From Capitulum mitella (Eukaryota; Arthropoda; Thecostraca; Pollicipedomorpha; Pollicipedidae), in contig CP099846.1 of NCBI GenBank assembly GCA_030062745.1, forward strand, positions 30,771,350 through 30,835,349: a stretch of DNA of 64,000 bases, read 5' to 3'. Each line of letters opens with the position of its first letter. Positions within the stretch are counted from its first letter, which is position 1. This document shows, in pieces, positions 37,801-51,023 of this stretch. Below the pieces are notes generated by a model. It was not told the DNA's origin and made no database searches. It was given only the letters and a program-made list of their open reading frames with translations. The position numbers and the translations under genes are program-made.

Positions 37801-39070
37801 TCTGACACCAGGAAGAAAAACCAGGTTTCCAACACTGCTAACAACAGACCCATTTCATAACTATGATGGTTGTCATTGCCAATGTGCTATAATACCAGGT
37901 ATGAAAATCCAAGATTCTGATTCCCAGGCTCTGCTTACAGCTTGGGAACCACACCAGAGTTTGGAAAAACAGAAGGTTAAGGTTTCTTCCATTTCAAAAC
38001 CTTTTTTACTGCAGAAATGTCAACCAAGTCTGCTGAGGCTGAGCCCAGGATAAGTGGGACATTTGTCAGTCAATAATAATGATAACACGTCCATGTATAT
38101 TTTGTGATTGTTCATTGGACAGTACCCATGTCATCCAACAACAGTTCACAAAACATGGATAAATAAGGTCAGGGGTGTACATTTGTATGCCTTTGGCATG
38201 AGCCTTTCTGTACCAATGGCAATCCATACCAATCTTTTGACCCAATCATGTGTTTTCTTGTTTTTCTTTTTGAAATGAAGCTCTTGAAATGCATCATCAA
38301 TACCAGTTTCAGGGTCTAATCAATTCATTTTTCCATACCCAAACTTGTCATAATTCTACATCCATGAACAGGGCTCAAGGGAAATTCTTGGGGCATGGTC
38401 CCAGCACTAACTGTAATGTCTGTTTGTCCTTTACACTTTTAGAGTCTCATCAATTATACTCTTATCCAAAGAAATAAGTAAATAAAAAAATATATATCAT
38501 GAGCCAAATGATTACAATAGCCTGAACAATGCAAACTCAAATCATGCACATCTATTAATGTTCCATGAATTATGAATAGCAATTCAAAATGGATCTATAT
38601 AGAATGGTTCAATTTGACTACCCCACCACTGGTGCAACACCATTGTGGGTGGTGCCTGGCTATGGTGTGCCAACTCTTGCCAATATGTTTTGGGTAGGTA
38701 TACCATTTTTGGCTTACTAGTAAAGTTCACTAGGTTTTCTGGTTGTTTTTAGAAACCATGAATATATGTTGCTGCAGCACCCCATGTTGGCACGAGCAGC
38801 ATGGCTCCTGTGGGTGTTGGAGAGTCTAAACCCTTCATTGTCCAAAGATTTTATTACTAGACCTTAGGCAATGAATGAAAGGCAACATTACAAAATTCCA
38901 CGGACAACCTCAATAATTCTAAGGAATACGCCGCCATTAGCAGCAATGATCACATATTGCTATCTCAGCCTGCTTAGATAACACCCCCTGGAGGCTCGCA
39001 CATTCTTCGCAACCTGCGACATGACAATCGTGCACACCGTGCAGGCCGTACACTACTTTACCTTAAACAT
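34889..39070 (-). CDS. HSD17B10: 3-hydroxyacyl-CoA dehydrogenase type 2 (17-beta-HSD10, scully)
   Basis: This mitochondrial short-chain dehydrogenase oxidises 3-hydroxy-2-methylbutyryl-CoA and related substrates with NAD. In animals it is also a subunit of the mitochondrial RNase P methyltransferase complex. Coding exons in transcript order: 39062-39070, 37015-37179, 36502-36666, 35608-35848, 34889-35079; about 256 residues (human 261). Visible motifs: the NAD-binding [12 protein letters not shown], and the catalytic triad S150 (NTASVAAY), Y163 and K167 (YSASK). The C-terminus is GEVIRLDG-like ([14 protein letters not shown]). All junctions are in phase. The first exon encodes only Met-Phe-Lys before a GTAAAG donor; I chose it because the fly homologue starts M-I-K directly before the same glycine-rich segment. 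That exon is less certain than the other four. A longer N-terminus is possible if another first exon exists. Confidence 0.95.
37204..38899. other. CpG-depleted segment filling HSD17B10 intron 1
   Basis: Only two CG dinucleotides occur in about 1.7 kb (near 38088 and 38793), while TG and CA are common. Sequence on both sides is CpG-rich. The segment is AT-richer than its neighbours, contains no recognisable coding frame, and ends sharply at 38900. On the other side it starts about 25 bases from exon 2. Confidence 0.9.
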
Positions 39071-41060
39071 CTTTCCTTGTGATATTCTCGTGACTTATCT
39101 CTCGTCCCCTGCTCCACAATCGACTAACGAAAACGATCGCTGCTCGCGTCCAAATCCCAGTCCCCTCGCGTGGGACCCGTCGAACCTCGTGGTTTCTCCT
39201 CAGCGGTAAAATGCAGTGCAAGGTGGACTCGCCGGCTGTCTTCATTCAGCATACCTTGCCATCTAGCGGCATGTACAGTACTAATATTGACGGTTTTGCT
39301 CACGACGTAACGGGTAGAGTTGGCCGTTAAAACTAGACGTGGGAGTACCACACTCCGATGACCCAGATCCCAAAATCCCTAGTTGAGTCGATTCCGCGAC
39401 ATCGAAATTTTCGCGAATATCGTATTGATGTAAAGTTAGCTGGAACCGCCGAACGCCTTGGGTGGCGAACAGTAGCTTTTGAACATGTTCCGGAAGGGGG
39501 GGGGGGCACAGGCCACTTTTCGAGCCAGTTATCGCCCGTCATGGGGAAAGGGGCGCAGTGTTTGCCTACCCTTCCCCCACTCGTTCTGCCGCCTATGGCA
39601 GCGAAGGCAACCGTGGCTCTGATTTTTTCCATTCCTAAGTCGCATTTAAAAGTTGCAGTGGTCTTCGCATTGGCCATCCGTTTGAGTGCAAACAGTTCAT
39701 CTAGACTGCACTTTATCACCAGTGAAGTTGTGCCCGCATCTGGCAGTTTTAATAATCTTGAATGTTTACCAAAGCACCACGTGATAATTCGGGCTGCTCT
39801 ACCGCAGTTCGTCGTTCACATTTGTTCTACCAGTGGACAACCTGTGAGAAAAGGCGCGTTTACGTCTTGAATAAAAGCCGCAGGACATACCACATGTTTC
39901 AGTTAAGTCGGACGCAGGGCATCATACACGCTTTACAACCACAGTCCTTCAAACCCTCCGACCCTACGTTTCCTCCCGCGATCCTCAAGGACGGTATAGC
40001 AGATGCTAAGCACTAACATCCGTTACTTGAACACTGTCAGCGATGATGTTCGAACAAGATGTTTCGTTCTCTTTGACCGTATGCGTCGTTGACAACACAG
40101 ACAGCCCGCTGGGAGTATCACGGCGCACGTGCGCACCAGGCGCATCCTGCAAGAATTGGAGAAAAACGCATTACGATCATGACTTGATATATTAGCGTTT
40201 TTTTCTATGGAATTCTCTGAGACAGGTGCTTAGTAAAACACATTGAGATTGTTCGCATGAAAAGCAACCATCCAACACCTCCACGGTAAAATAAACTCTG
40301 TTCTTGAGCGTAACGCTTGTCACTAAACGTTCATTACACCAAGGGCGAACACAAATAAAAGAAACATTAAAGTCTGTGTCCGCTCCAATTAATCATAAAA
40401 AACAACGAATAAAAATGCCAACCATTCCCAGCTTTTGGAACGTTGCAAACCTGACAACGTACAAAAACATACAACTTGACAACGCACGCGACACCCTGCG
40501 GCAGCTTTTGTACTACTAAGTGGTCTGAAAAGCCTGAGAACGGAAAACAGGCAAAAGAACGGCCCGCATTCCGCGCTTCTGAACTGCAACAACGATTCCA
40601 ACAAGGCAAGTCACAACGATCACAGCCATGAACTGGAGCAACGGAGGTCATGTTTCTTCCCTGGTCTAAAACATACGGCAACTGGGCGAGGGAAAAACGT
40701 TTCTATAAACGAACTTAAACGAGTCTGGCGCAGCATTTCGAGCATGTTGCCTCGCAAACGACATTGCTCATGCCCGTGAGCTTTGCCCCACCCACAATGG
40801 TATGTCCTCACTGGCAACGTTGAGCTTTAACCTGGTCAAACCACATAAACCAACCGATCTGCTGCGGATCAACGACTCAACGCGCGACTACGGAACCTCA
40901 CGCAGTCCGTCTGTTCATCTCCACAAGGCATGACCACCGGCTGTAGTCTTTGCGCACTGCTCTTCACCGGTGCTCTTGACGCACCTCGTCGCCAGCACCA
41001 TAGCATGCGGCGACGCAGCTCCTCGCGCACCGTCAAGCCTCCTGGTGGCAGGATGCTCGC
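39071..41060. other. Spacer between FGFR 3' end and HSD17B10 start
   Basis: About 2 kb that should hold the HSD17B10 promoter and the FGFR 3' UTR. CpG content is back to the local normal. I see no further gene; open frames such as 39358-39870 have no domain. Confidence 0.5.
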
Positions 41061-44000
41061 TCAAACTTCCAGCACCTGCGGCGCACTCGGCGCCAGCACG
41101 TTGGCGTAGGCCACGACAGCAGGCAGCGGGCCCATGGCCACATACTCCTGAGGGTGCCGGGGTGCGACTGTTGGTCGACGCCGACCGGTGGCGGCCACGG
41201 GTATGAACAATGAACAGTCCCTCCAGGCCAGCCCCGCGTGGTCTTCACAGAGGAGCGACACAGGGTCGGAATGGATACCGGGTGAAGAGTGTTCCGCGCG
41301 TGAACGGATCACCCACGTCGATCACGGAGTAAAGTTTACGCCAAGAAAAAGGCCATGCTCGAACGCAATGGCTGACCTGACGATCGCCATCTGAAGCACC
41401 CAGCCGACACACGGGGTGGTTGGTTAACACCTGTACGCTCGAGTTCGAATCTCCCTACAGTGGGGTCCGAATTCTCCAAATCATCAGCGATACAGCAAGA
41501 TTGAACCTCCCCTATGTCTCACATCTCTCCCTCCCCCGTCCCTGTCCTTGCACACCTAGACCAAGTGCGCGCTATGCTCTTCAGCAACGTCACGTTCATG
41601 GCTATGTTCACCCTCTATCCATCCTCAAACGGTTTATTCACGTCGCGCACAGAGGGGATCCACTGTTGTCCCCGCCCATCACCCGTGTACCAACTCACCA
41701 AAACCAAAACTCAGCGGCGGTGACGTCACACGGACCAAGAGCATCCCCATCCCTCTCCGGGGGGACAGAGGCACGCGCACGCAGCGGGCGGGACCTACCT
41801 CCGGCGACAGCGCCGCCAGGATGTCTCCCAGCCGCTCGACCAGCACGCTGAACGGCGGCCGAGCGCGCGCCTCCAGCCGCCAGCAGTCCAGCATGACGTC
41901 ATACCTGCGGGCCGGCGACACCTCACCGCCCGAGCCGGAGGTGAGGGCCGACAGGGCGCGCGCGCCACTGGTCCGAACGGCTCGACCGGGCAGGGAACGC
42001 AACGCTCGCGACCTTGGCGGCGAGGCGGGGCGGTCCACTCGGGCGTCGACAGGCCCACATCACCCGGAGTGTCGCACGAGCCCCGGTGCGCCCTCCCCGC
42101 AGCAGCGACAAGCTCAGGACGTCTCTGACCGCGCGAACCACCGGGCGGACCGGACATAGAGCGAAGCCCCAGAACCAAAGATAAGCTGCAGCTGGGTCCA
42201 AACCGAGACAAAACAGTGCTGCGCCCGATCAGTGACCCGCCAACCAATCAGGAATTTCCTACCACTCCAAGACCACGGACACCAGAGCCTCTGTCCGATT
42301 ACGTAGGCACGGGAGTCTTCGTCGCCTCGGACCAGGCCGCTTACACGCTGCAGGGACAGCAGGCGGGCCGTTCCATGCGCTGCCCTTCCTGCAGCCAGCA
42401 GACCAAGCTGCTCACGTCGCTGAAGCCGGGGTAGGGCGTGCTGCCCATGCTCATGATCTCCCACAGGAGAACGCCGAACGACCATCTGAGGTACAGTGCG
42501 TCACATCACACGACGTCATGGTACATTCGTCACCGGCCCTGCGGGCGTGAGATCGTTTACAGTCGCGTTTGAGTATGGCTATGGGGTCCCAGCCCAACGT
42601 TTATCGAGTGGGTCTCTGCTAGGAGCCCCAATTTACCAGGCTGCTTCTGGTGTTAGCCCTCGCAAGACGAGAATTCGTGCATGCCAGTCTCCAGAGGATT
42701 TTTTCTACAATGTCAGGCAATGGTCTATTCCCTATTCCCGGCAGGGGAAGGCTGAATCCGCCCCCCTCGGGTTTTTTGCTTGCCAATTCCAGGTTTTTTA
42801 ACGCAGCTTCACAAAACCTGGCGACTTTTCCTAGCTATTCTTTCTACATGCCGTGAACAAAATTTCAAAATCCTATTTTGCTTAGGGGCGGACCAGACAA
42901 CGTTTTTGGGAGGCACCTCGGGCCATTTTTGGCCATGATGAGGGTAAAAGGAAAATGTCTGCCAAAAACAGCGTTTTTAAGATTGAACTTAAAACTTTAT
43001 ATGGATGTATAGCTAAATAGTTGGGCAATGTGCAGATATCACTTTGTTCATCAGAGGCCACTTAACAAGGTCAGGTCAAGGTCAAGACAAAATTTGGTTT
43101 TATTGCAATAATTTCGGTGCTGTTTTTTCAAATGCCAAACCCGGAATAAAGTAGAAAGGTGCCCTCTACTTGTGTCTCAAGTTTTAGCTTGATATCAGGT
43201 CGGGTCACGGAGCTATGACCTAAAATGTCAGTGCGCGTACCCTATATCGCAATCGACATAAAATGATTTGTTTTTAATAGAGTGAATTCAAATAATTCAA
43301 AAGGTTTGCAGATAATATTAAATGCACACGAGATCATTCCGCGTGACTCCAAGGTCAGTGGAGGTCATTTAAGGTCAAAGGTCGCAAGCTGATCTGAAGA
43401 ACGTGTGACCATGACAGTTGCCCCTTTTTTATGTCCCTGGCACCGCCTATGCTAACATTATACAAACATTGTAATGCGATTTGTACTTCTTTAGCATAAC
43501 ATAACTAGCAGAAGCCAAAAAAGTGTTTTTGCCTTTCTTGTTCATTCAGTTGTTGGAAAACTAATCCTCTTATTTTTGAAACCCCGTGAACGCCCATGAA
43601 TTTTCTCAAAATTTCAGATTTGTGGACCCATGGTAAAAGCCATATCCATAATCTCTCGATTCATGCCAGTTTCATTGAAATCGGTCGATAAACAACGGAG
43701 TTATAAGAAGTCCAAAAGTACCCCCCATTTTAACATTCTTGCCCCCCTGCATCCACAAATTTCGAAATTTTGATTTTTTTTTATAAAAATGTAGTTTACG
43801 TCATGGCAAATTGATTGCCGTCTTTTTGCGATGAAATCGGATGTATAGTTCTCGAGATCTCAGGGGGGGGGGGCCGAATCCGCCCCCCCCCCCTGACGGA
43901 AATCGATAATACCGTCTAGCCCTCCGGGAATAGGGTTACGGCATGAATCCGAAATCTGCAAAAACTGACCTTACAACCTCTACGAATCCTTCCTCCCAAA

Positions 44001-47000
44001 AAACTCGTTTGCATATCGAAGTATCCAAATCCATGAAACAAAATGTATATCATAAATAAATATCCATATCCATATCCATATCTAAGTATCTATGCATATC
44101 CAAGGGCTACAAACGATTAATTCGACCTAGAATGGTTCACGCGGTAACTTTGCTTCTAATTTCAGCAATTAGTACCAATCTGACCTGACTAAAAGAAAAC
44201 ACATCATCTTCACAGCGAACTACAACTGCTGCGACTTCAGCGCCCGGTGGTGTCAAACGCCACACATCGCCAGAGCTGTTCAGTTTCGTTGAGCACGAGC
44301 GACGGACATGCAAGAGAAGCGGGGAAAAAAGAGGATTCCATTCAACTGGGATGTTCACAAGTCACAAATTCCGAACACGACAGCCGCTTGACCTGCGCTC
44401 ACCAAAACGGTACCGAGTTGTGCAAGTCACCGGCAGATGCCAAAAAGCTTTGACGTGGTGCAATACGTCATTAATGCGAGTCGTGTCCATACACTCGGGC
44501 GCCTGATACTGGCGTTAACGACAACGCCTGCAGCGGCTCACACGTCCGACTGGGCGGTGTAGAGCTGTTCGGACAACGCCTCGGGCGCCATCCACTTCAC
44601 CGGCAGCCGGCCATCGGTGATCTTGCGGTAGTAGTCCTTGGCCTGGATGTCTCTGGCCAGGCCGAAGTCGGCGATCTTCAGCGTGCTGTTGTCGCTCACC
44701 AGAACGTTGCGGGCTGCAAGGTCACGGTGCAGGCACTGTCGGCGGGGAGGGCAGGTCACGGCCAGACAGTGTAGGAGGGAGGGGGACAGGTCGCAGTCAG
44801 ACCTGTCGGCAGGAAGGTCCGGTCACGGTCAGGCCGTGTGCTTTCCACGGCTTTGGCTATGGAAGTCAAGCCCGCCTATGGCTGACGGCAGATGCTGGAA
44901 TCAACTGCAACCACCGCCCGAAGCTCGTTATTCTGAAATCTCTGCGTCACAATCAGACCCTCAGACACAGGAGCAGTGACCTACTCAGGAAACAAAAAGG
45001 CTTGCAATGTTAAGTACGGGGAGCTGGACAACGAAAAGACTGACTGTGCCCACAGTTTTAATCCATTCAAGCCATCGCCGTCATCCTCGGATGTGAGGAT
45101 TTGAGCCACCACTCATATCTATACCAATACCAAAGGAAATGTGTTCACATCTCTAGGTTTCTGTTCCGCACGCTGACAACATAACCAAGCGACCTTACCA
45201 AATCACAGCCCCAGCAGTCTCTGCAATGCCTGACCTTCATGGCGGTCAGGTACTCCATCCCGCGCGCCACCTGATAGCCAAAGCTGACCAGATCGCGCTC
45301 AGACGGTACGGCCACGTCGAATGCACGCTCGTAGGTGGACATCTCCCTCCGCTCGCGCAGGTAGGTGCGCAGGTTGCCTGCACATACGCCACCATAAGCA
45401 GTCAGCGCGTGCGAGAAAAGGTCGGCAGTTGGAAACTTACGCGCTCGCTTGCTGTTGGCTATTACTTCTGACGGGAAAGAGAACAATGGGACAACGCTGA
45501 AATGCGATGATGCTTTTGTTTTTTGACATTGCTTATGTAACTGAATGAGAACGGCACCCCCAGACACCAAGTGGTTTCCACCTGACTTTATCGCAAACAA
45601 GACATTCTAGCGCACACAGAACGGAATGAAACAATGTATCAACATAAAACATCCTAGCGGTATGGCCATTCATACCCTCGTGATATGAAACAGGCCGAAA
45701 TGATCTAAAAATTTACATGTGTTTCGGGAAAAACAGAGACATCAGCGACGCAAACGAGAATACACCCTACAAAAGCCGCAAACCCCATGATCGACAAAGC
45801 CGTAACACCACACACATGCCGTCACACCTATTACAGCGGTGTCAAAAGGTGCTCGCACACAATCACTGGGGGCGTCTACAACAATCAGACAGACCACCGG
45901 CATGGCGTGGAACTGCGAACACTTTCACAACATCTCAACACAAGACTAAATGATGGGTGGGTGATGGGTTGGGGCGGGAGGGGATTGTTTTAACCCGCCC
46001 CGACTGGGGGGCGGTTGACCACACCCTCTGAGGTTTTTCTAGGATTGCGAGAGAACGAACAAACACAGCGCCACAAAACTTCGTACACCTTTTGCCTGAT
46101 CATTTTTACTGACTGTGTCAAGGTTTTGACCTCAGGTCAAGTCAGGTGTATGACTTAGGTCAGGTCAAACGGACCGATGTCCAAAAAAGTTTAGCGCCCT
46201 GTAACTTTCCGGAAAACAAGGTATCGCAATGATACTTTCAGGGATTAGTGACCTTAATAGATACAACAAATCTGCCATCTCAGATTTTTGGGGATTTTCT
46301 GGGTCATTAACCTATGGTCAAACCCATTTTTAGGACGTGTCGTCGTTTCTTTCGGAAATTGGCAGAATTTTTTCATAACATTTTTTGGTGGAGTAATGCA
46401 GACGTCTAGTTACCGTCATTGGGAAAAGTATCAATGACTTCCAGCCTTTGACCTGAGGTCAGGTCACGAGTAATTGTTGTGAGCCAAAATGTACCACCGT
46501 CAAAATCAGCAATGAATTACTCAGAATGGGTAGAAACTGGCAGAAATGGTTGGCAAATACCAACAACCTCAAAAAGTTTAAAAAATTGCATATTTTGGAA
46601 ATCAACAGGCTCTCGCGAATAAAGCCCCGCCAATTTTGCAGATTGGTCACTAAGGAATTTTTTCCAAAATTTACGCATGAGAAACCATCACAAGAACCAC
46701 TAGGATCAATAAGATTTACATGGATAAGCTTATGTCGTGAAAATAAGCAACGCTAAAATTAGTTTCCGTTAATTTCTTTCTGCGTACGACTGCAACGTCC
46801 GCCGACAGCCCGCGTGAAAATTGCCGTGTCTTTAACTCAACGTTTCGGCGTATATATTAAACAAATCTGAGAAATTAGACGTGTATCGGCATCTGCGAAT
46901 CTTTACTTGTGCGTTGGTGCCGTTACCTATGCGTTATTAGTCACAGCTCTTGAGATTCAGGCCGTTTCTCGGTCTCATGCAGTCGGCTATGAGAAAACAT

Positions 47001-50000
47001 ATATAGGACGTAACTGCTTTCATATTATCTAAAACTAAAAATGAGACCAGTTTCGAGCTCTACTCATCGCACGTTTTCCAAAGGTGTGCTTGTTTTTACC
47101 ATGCGACCAACCGTTCGTGAATCAGAGGGAGGGCAGTCAACCGTCCCTCCGTCGGGCGTGATCGTCGCCGACCCGCGGTCGTGCGCGGGTTAAAATGCAA
47201 GATATTTTATGTGCTTACATTACTCTGACTAGGCCTAAAGAGCCACTGCGTGGAGGAGCCCTGACGAACCAAAAGAAATGCCGGACCCCTGCATTCGTCT
47301 GCACGCTCCGGTGGGGCCGCACCACACAAAACCTACCGCACGGAGGCACGCGGGGTAGGGAGGAGGAAGAGAACTAACCGTGGGCAGCGTACTCCATGAT
47401 CACCAGCGGTGTTCCGTCACGGGTGCACGTGCCGATCAGGCTGACGATGTTGACGTGGCGGCCGATCTTCTTCATCACCTCCATCTCGGAGACCAGGTCC
47501 ATCATATCCGAGTCGGAGCAGTCTTCTGCCAGCGAACGGTCGACACGGCGTGAGGTCGAACGACTTTCACAAACTGGGACGTGGCCTTCGCTAACTCGAG
47601 GCAATGAACGTAAATCGACCTCATGGCAAGACAGGGAAAGTTGACGTCAGTTCTGATCTTACCAGACAGCTTCGAAAAAACGACACAGATTAACACCAAC
47701 AGTCAGATCTGAAAAATATTGCGGCCAACTACCCTAGTCACCACCCGCATCAAGTGCGTCAATAATTGGTCAGAACGTAACGGTCCGAATAACGTTTTGA
47801 GAAAAAAAAACAAAAGCAACAAAAATATACGTGAGGCTTGAAATACCTAGGCTCCAAACCAACAAACGGGTTTTCAAGTATGGAGATCACCGGAAGAAGC
47901 CAGCGACTTCCATTTAATTATCGACATTCCAAGCACCCTCGTTTCTCAGAACCCGTCCAACCAGCATCAGCCCCTTTAACCGGCAAACCGCTCCGACCGA
48001 CTCGGCAGCGTCCAAACGCCCCGTCCATCCCGTCACGTGACGTCGTCACGTCACGCGGCGGCCACCTTTGAGCATCTTGACAGCGACCATGAGGGCGGGG
48101 CCGTCGTTCTGACTCAGTCTGGCGCGCACCACGCGGCCGAAGCAGCCCTCGCCGACGGGCTCCGTCAGCTGGAGCCGAGCGCGCGCCACCTCCCAGGCCG
48201 GGTCCAGCGGCAGCACGTAGGTGGGGGCGGTGCCGGCGCCGGTCTTCATCCTGCCGACGCGCGGCCGACGGCGTCACCGACCCCGTCCACACACGGCCTC
48301 GTCTCACCACAAGGGCGGCGCCGAGCAGCCACGGCACTTCTGAAAACACCGCTTCCTACATTGCGACGTAGTTTAGGAGTTTACTTGCGTTAGTTTATTC
48401 TTATGGCATCAGAGAGCAATGTTTTGGTCGTGGAGTCGTGATCCTCATTCCAATAACGAGGGCAGTGCGACTAATGCCAAAATATTCCGGTATTTTATCG
48501 CATCAGAACGTGTTGTCGCATGTAAACTATAAAACACTTAAAAAATCGATGTCGCTGGACAAAATGTTGCAACACAAAGCCTCCTCCTGAAAATGTGTGA
48601 AACGACGATCAGCAACGGGCAGTACAGTCACCACTCAGCTGCTGGGCACAGCGGGTGCACCAACGCCACTTCTGAGCCGAAGACCAGCTTGAAGTGACCA
48701 CTTTCCTCTACTTCCTGGCGTCGCGAAGTTACGGTCTACCTGAACAGGTCGGTCAACGGACTCCTCTCCTGCACTTCCCTCCGACGGCGTGCGACTTCAG
48801 CCGTGACGTACAGGACCACGCCAGCCCTGCTGTAACTAGAGCGGGCGCAGACACCGCTCGTGGGGCCTGCGCGGGTCATGCCGGTCCTCACAGACAACGA
48901 GATCCTTACTCGCACGGTTCGATGCGGACGACGGGGACCAGACCCGACTCGGACGGCTCGACCAGCACGCGCTTGGTCAGCGTCTGGATCTGCCGCCGGT
49001 CGCGGCGGTGGCGCCGACAAAGCGCTGCCGAGAGGAGGCCGCTGACGGCGAGGGCGGCCAGCGTGGCCGGCACCAGCCACGGAGCCCACTGCGCCCACAC
49101 GGAGACGTCGGCGGCTGCTTAGAACACCAGGAGGACGTCAGAGTACACACCGGACCAACACCACCCACAGAGCCCAATGAAGGGAGACGGGCCGCACGCT
49201 GCAACGTACCAAACTGAAGCCACAGTTTCCTACCACGTCGGTGTGACAGCGTTTAAATCAGTCTTCCGTTTTCGAGATAGGTGCCACAGCTGCCGACGGA
49301 CAATACACCGACCACCGAAAGCAGGCAGCCTCACCCTGAAGAGCAGCCCGCGCAGCCGACACCGCCAGGTGCGTCCACGTGAACGAGATGTCCCACGCGC
49401 TATGCACCACGCAGACGTAATGGCCCGAGTCGGCCATGGTTACATTCGAGATGACCAGACGGCCTGGGTCGGAGGCGTTGAACCGACTGGCGTCATCCTG
49501 CTGTCACAAGGGAGCGGCCCCAATCAGCGCGGTCAGACCGGACTGACGGACTGGTCAACGTGGTAAAATCTGGACTGGCAAAGCATAACCAAAGCAAAAA
49601 GACAACACAAGTGCGCTCTAAGCACTCACAGTATGTAGCAGACACATAAATTCAGGCATCAGCATGGCACTGTAGCACTAAATCCCTAAGACCTTAGCGT
49701 ACATCAAACCTGCACTCGATGTCCTATTGCCCAAAGATGTTTCACATTTCTCCCTTCCCCAAAAACTTTCAACATCCGAAAATTTCACTATTAACCAAAC
49801 GCCATCTCCATCACCCCTGGTTACGCCAGGTTGACACCCCATTTCTCGCGGTTGCAACAAGGTGGCCCCTCGTTACTCACGGTGATAACACGACGACCCC
49901 GCCTCAGTCACGGTCACAATACGATGGACCCTCCTTGCTCACGGTTATAGCTTATGACGACGAATGACGGGAAGAACAGGGACCCATCGTGCGACACAGC

Positions 50001-50989
50001 GACCCCTCCCCCCCATCTCCATCTGCTGCAAACGGCGAGTCCTCACCTGCGGTCCAGGCACCGCCTGCCGCCGGGCGAGCTCCAGCTGGCCGGCCGTCTC
50101 CAGCTGAAGGGAACCGTTCGCCGGGCGCAGCCAGAAGACGGAGTCGGCGTCGCGGCCGGCCGGACACCGCAGCGCCACGGTGGCGCCCGGCCGCGCGCTG
50201 GCGTTCCACGAGCCGACCGACGACGCCAGCCTGGAGGCGTCTGGTGCGCGGCGGAGGGCGCGGTCAGCGCAGCGGGACGCCGCCACTGGACGCTGGGTCC
50301 GGGTGCGGATCAGGCCTGCTCCGCCGAGGCCCGCTGCGCGCCTCAGGCCGACGTCGCACTCGGCGTAGCACTGTGTTTGAACTCAGATCGAGACACAGAC
50401 CAGGTCGCGGTCGGAAATCCGCACACGGCTGACGTCCTGACCGCGAGGACGCCGGTGACGACGTGCACGAGTGAGCACACGCTAGACAAGCAGAACAGCG
50501 GCAAACGTCAAGGCCTGCGATTCAGCGTCAATCTCCGCTACGCCGACGGAAGTTTTCCTTTCCCCTCCGAAATGGAACCAAACGACAACTCCTATCTGTC
50601 CAAAACAGGAAAGGTCAAAACGCAGTGGTAGCACCATCGCATTCGTTTCGCTGCCACCAGTGGCCTTTTATTCCCTCCCGGAGAGCATAACCGTTACTGA
50701 AAGATGCCACACTGACGACGGTACGCAGGCAAACCCACCTGTCACCACGTTCAGGTAGGCGCGAGCGTAGTCCAGACCGAGGCTGTTGTACATAATGCAG
50801 GTGTAGTGCCCCGTGTCGGCCGCGCTGACGTTCAGCACCGTAAGCCGCTGCGCGTTAAGGTCAGTGATGTAGTGCTTCTGGCGGGAAAACGGTATCGAAT
50901 GAGAGGACAGGGTCAAGCAGTGAAAGTGGCAGCGTGCTGTCGGTACGACGCTAATTTAACAAAACGTATATACACGCCCGGTTACACTT

Positions 50990-51023
<34 letters not shown>

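Noticed and set aside
39481-39870. Plus-strand open frame after a G-run in the FGFR-HSD17B10 spacer
   Set aside because: No domain and no start context. Its opposite strand is equally open.
41679-41798. Read-through of the FGFR kinase exon as its C-terminus
   Set aside because: A GTAGGT donor ends the exon exactly at the vertebrate exon border, and a phase-0 acceptor before EYVAM gives a better tail.
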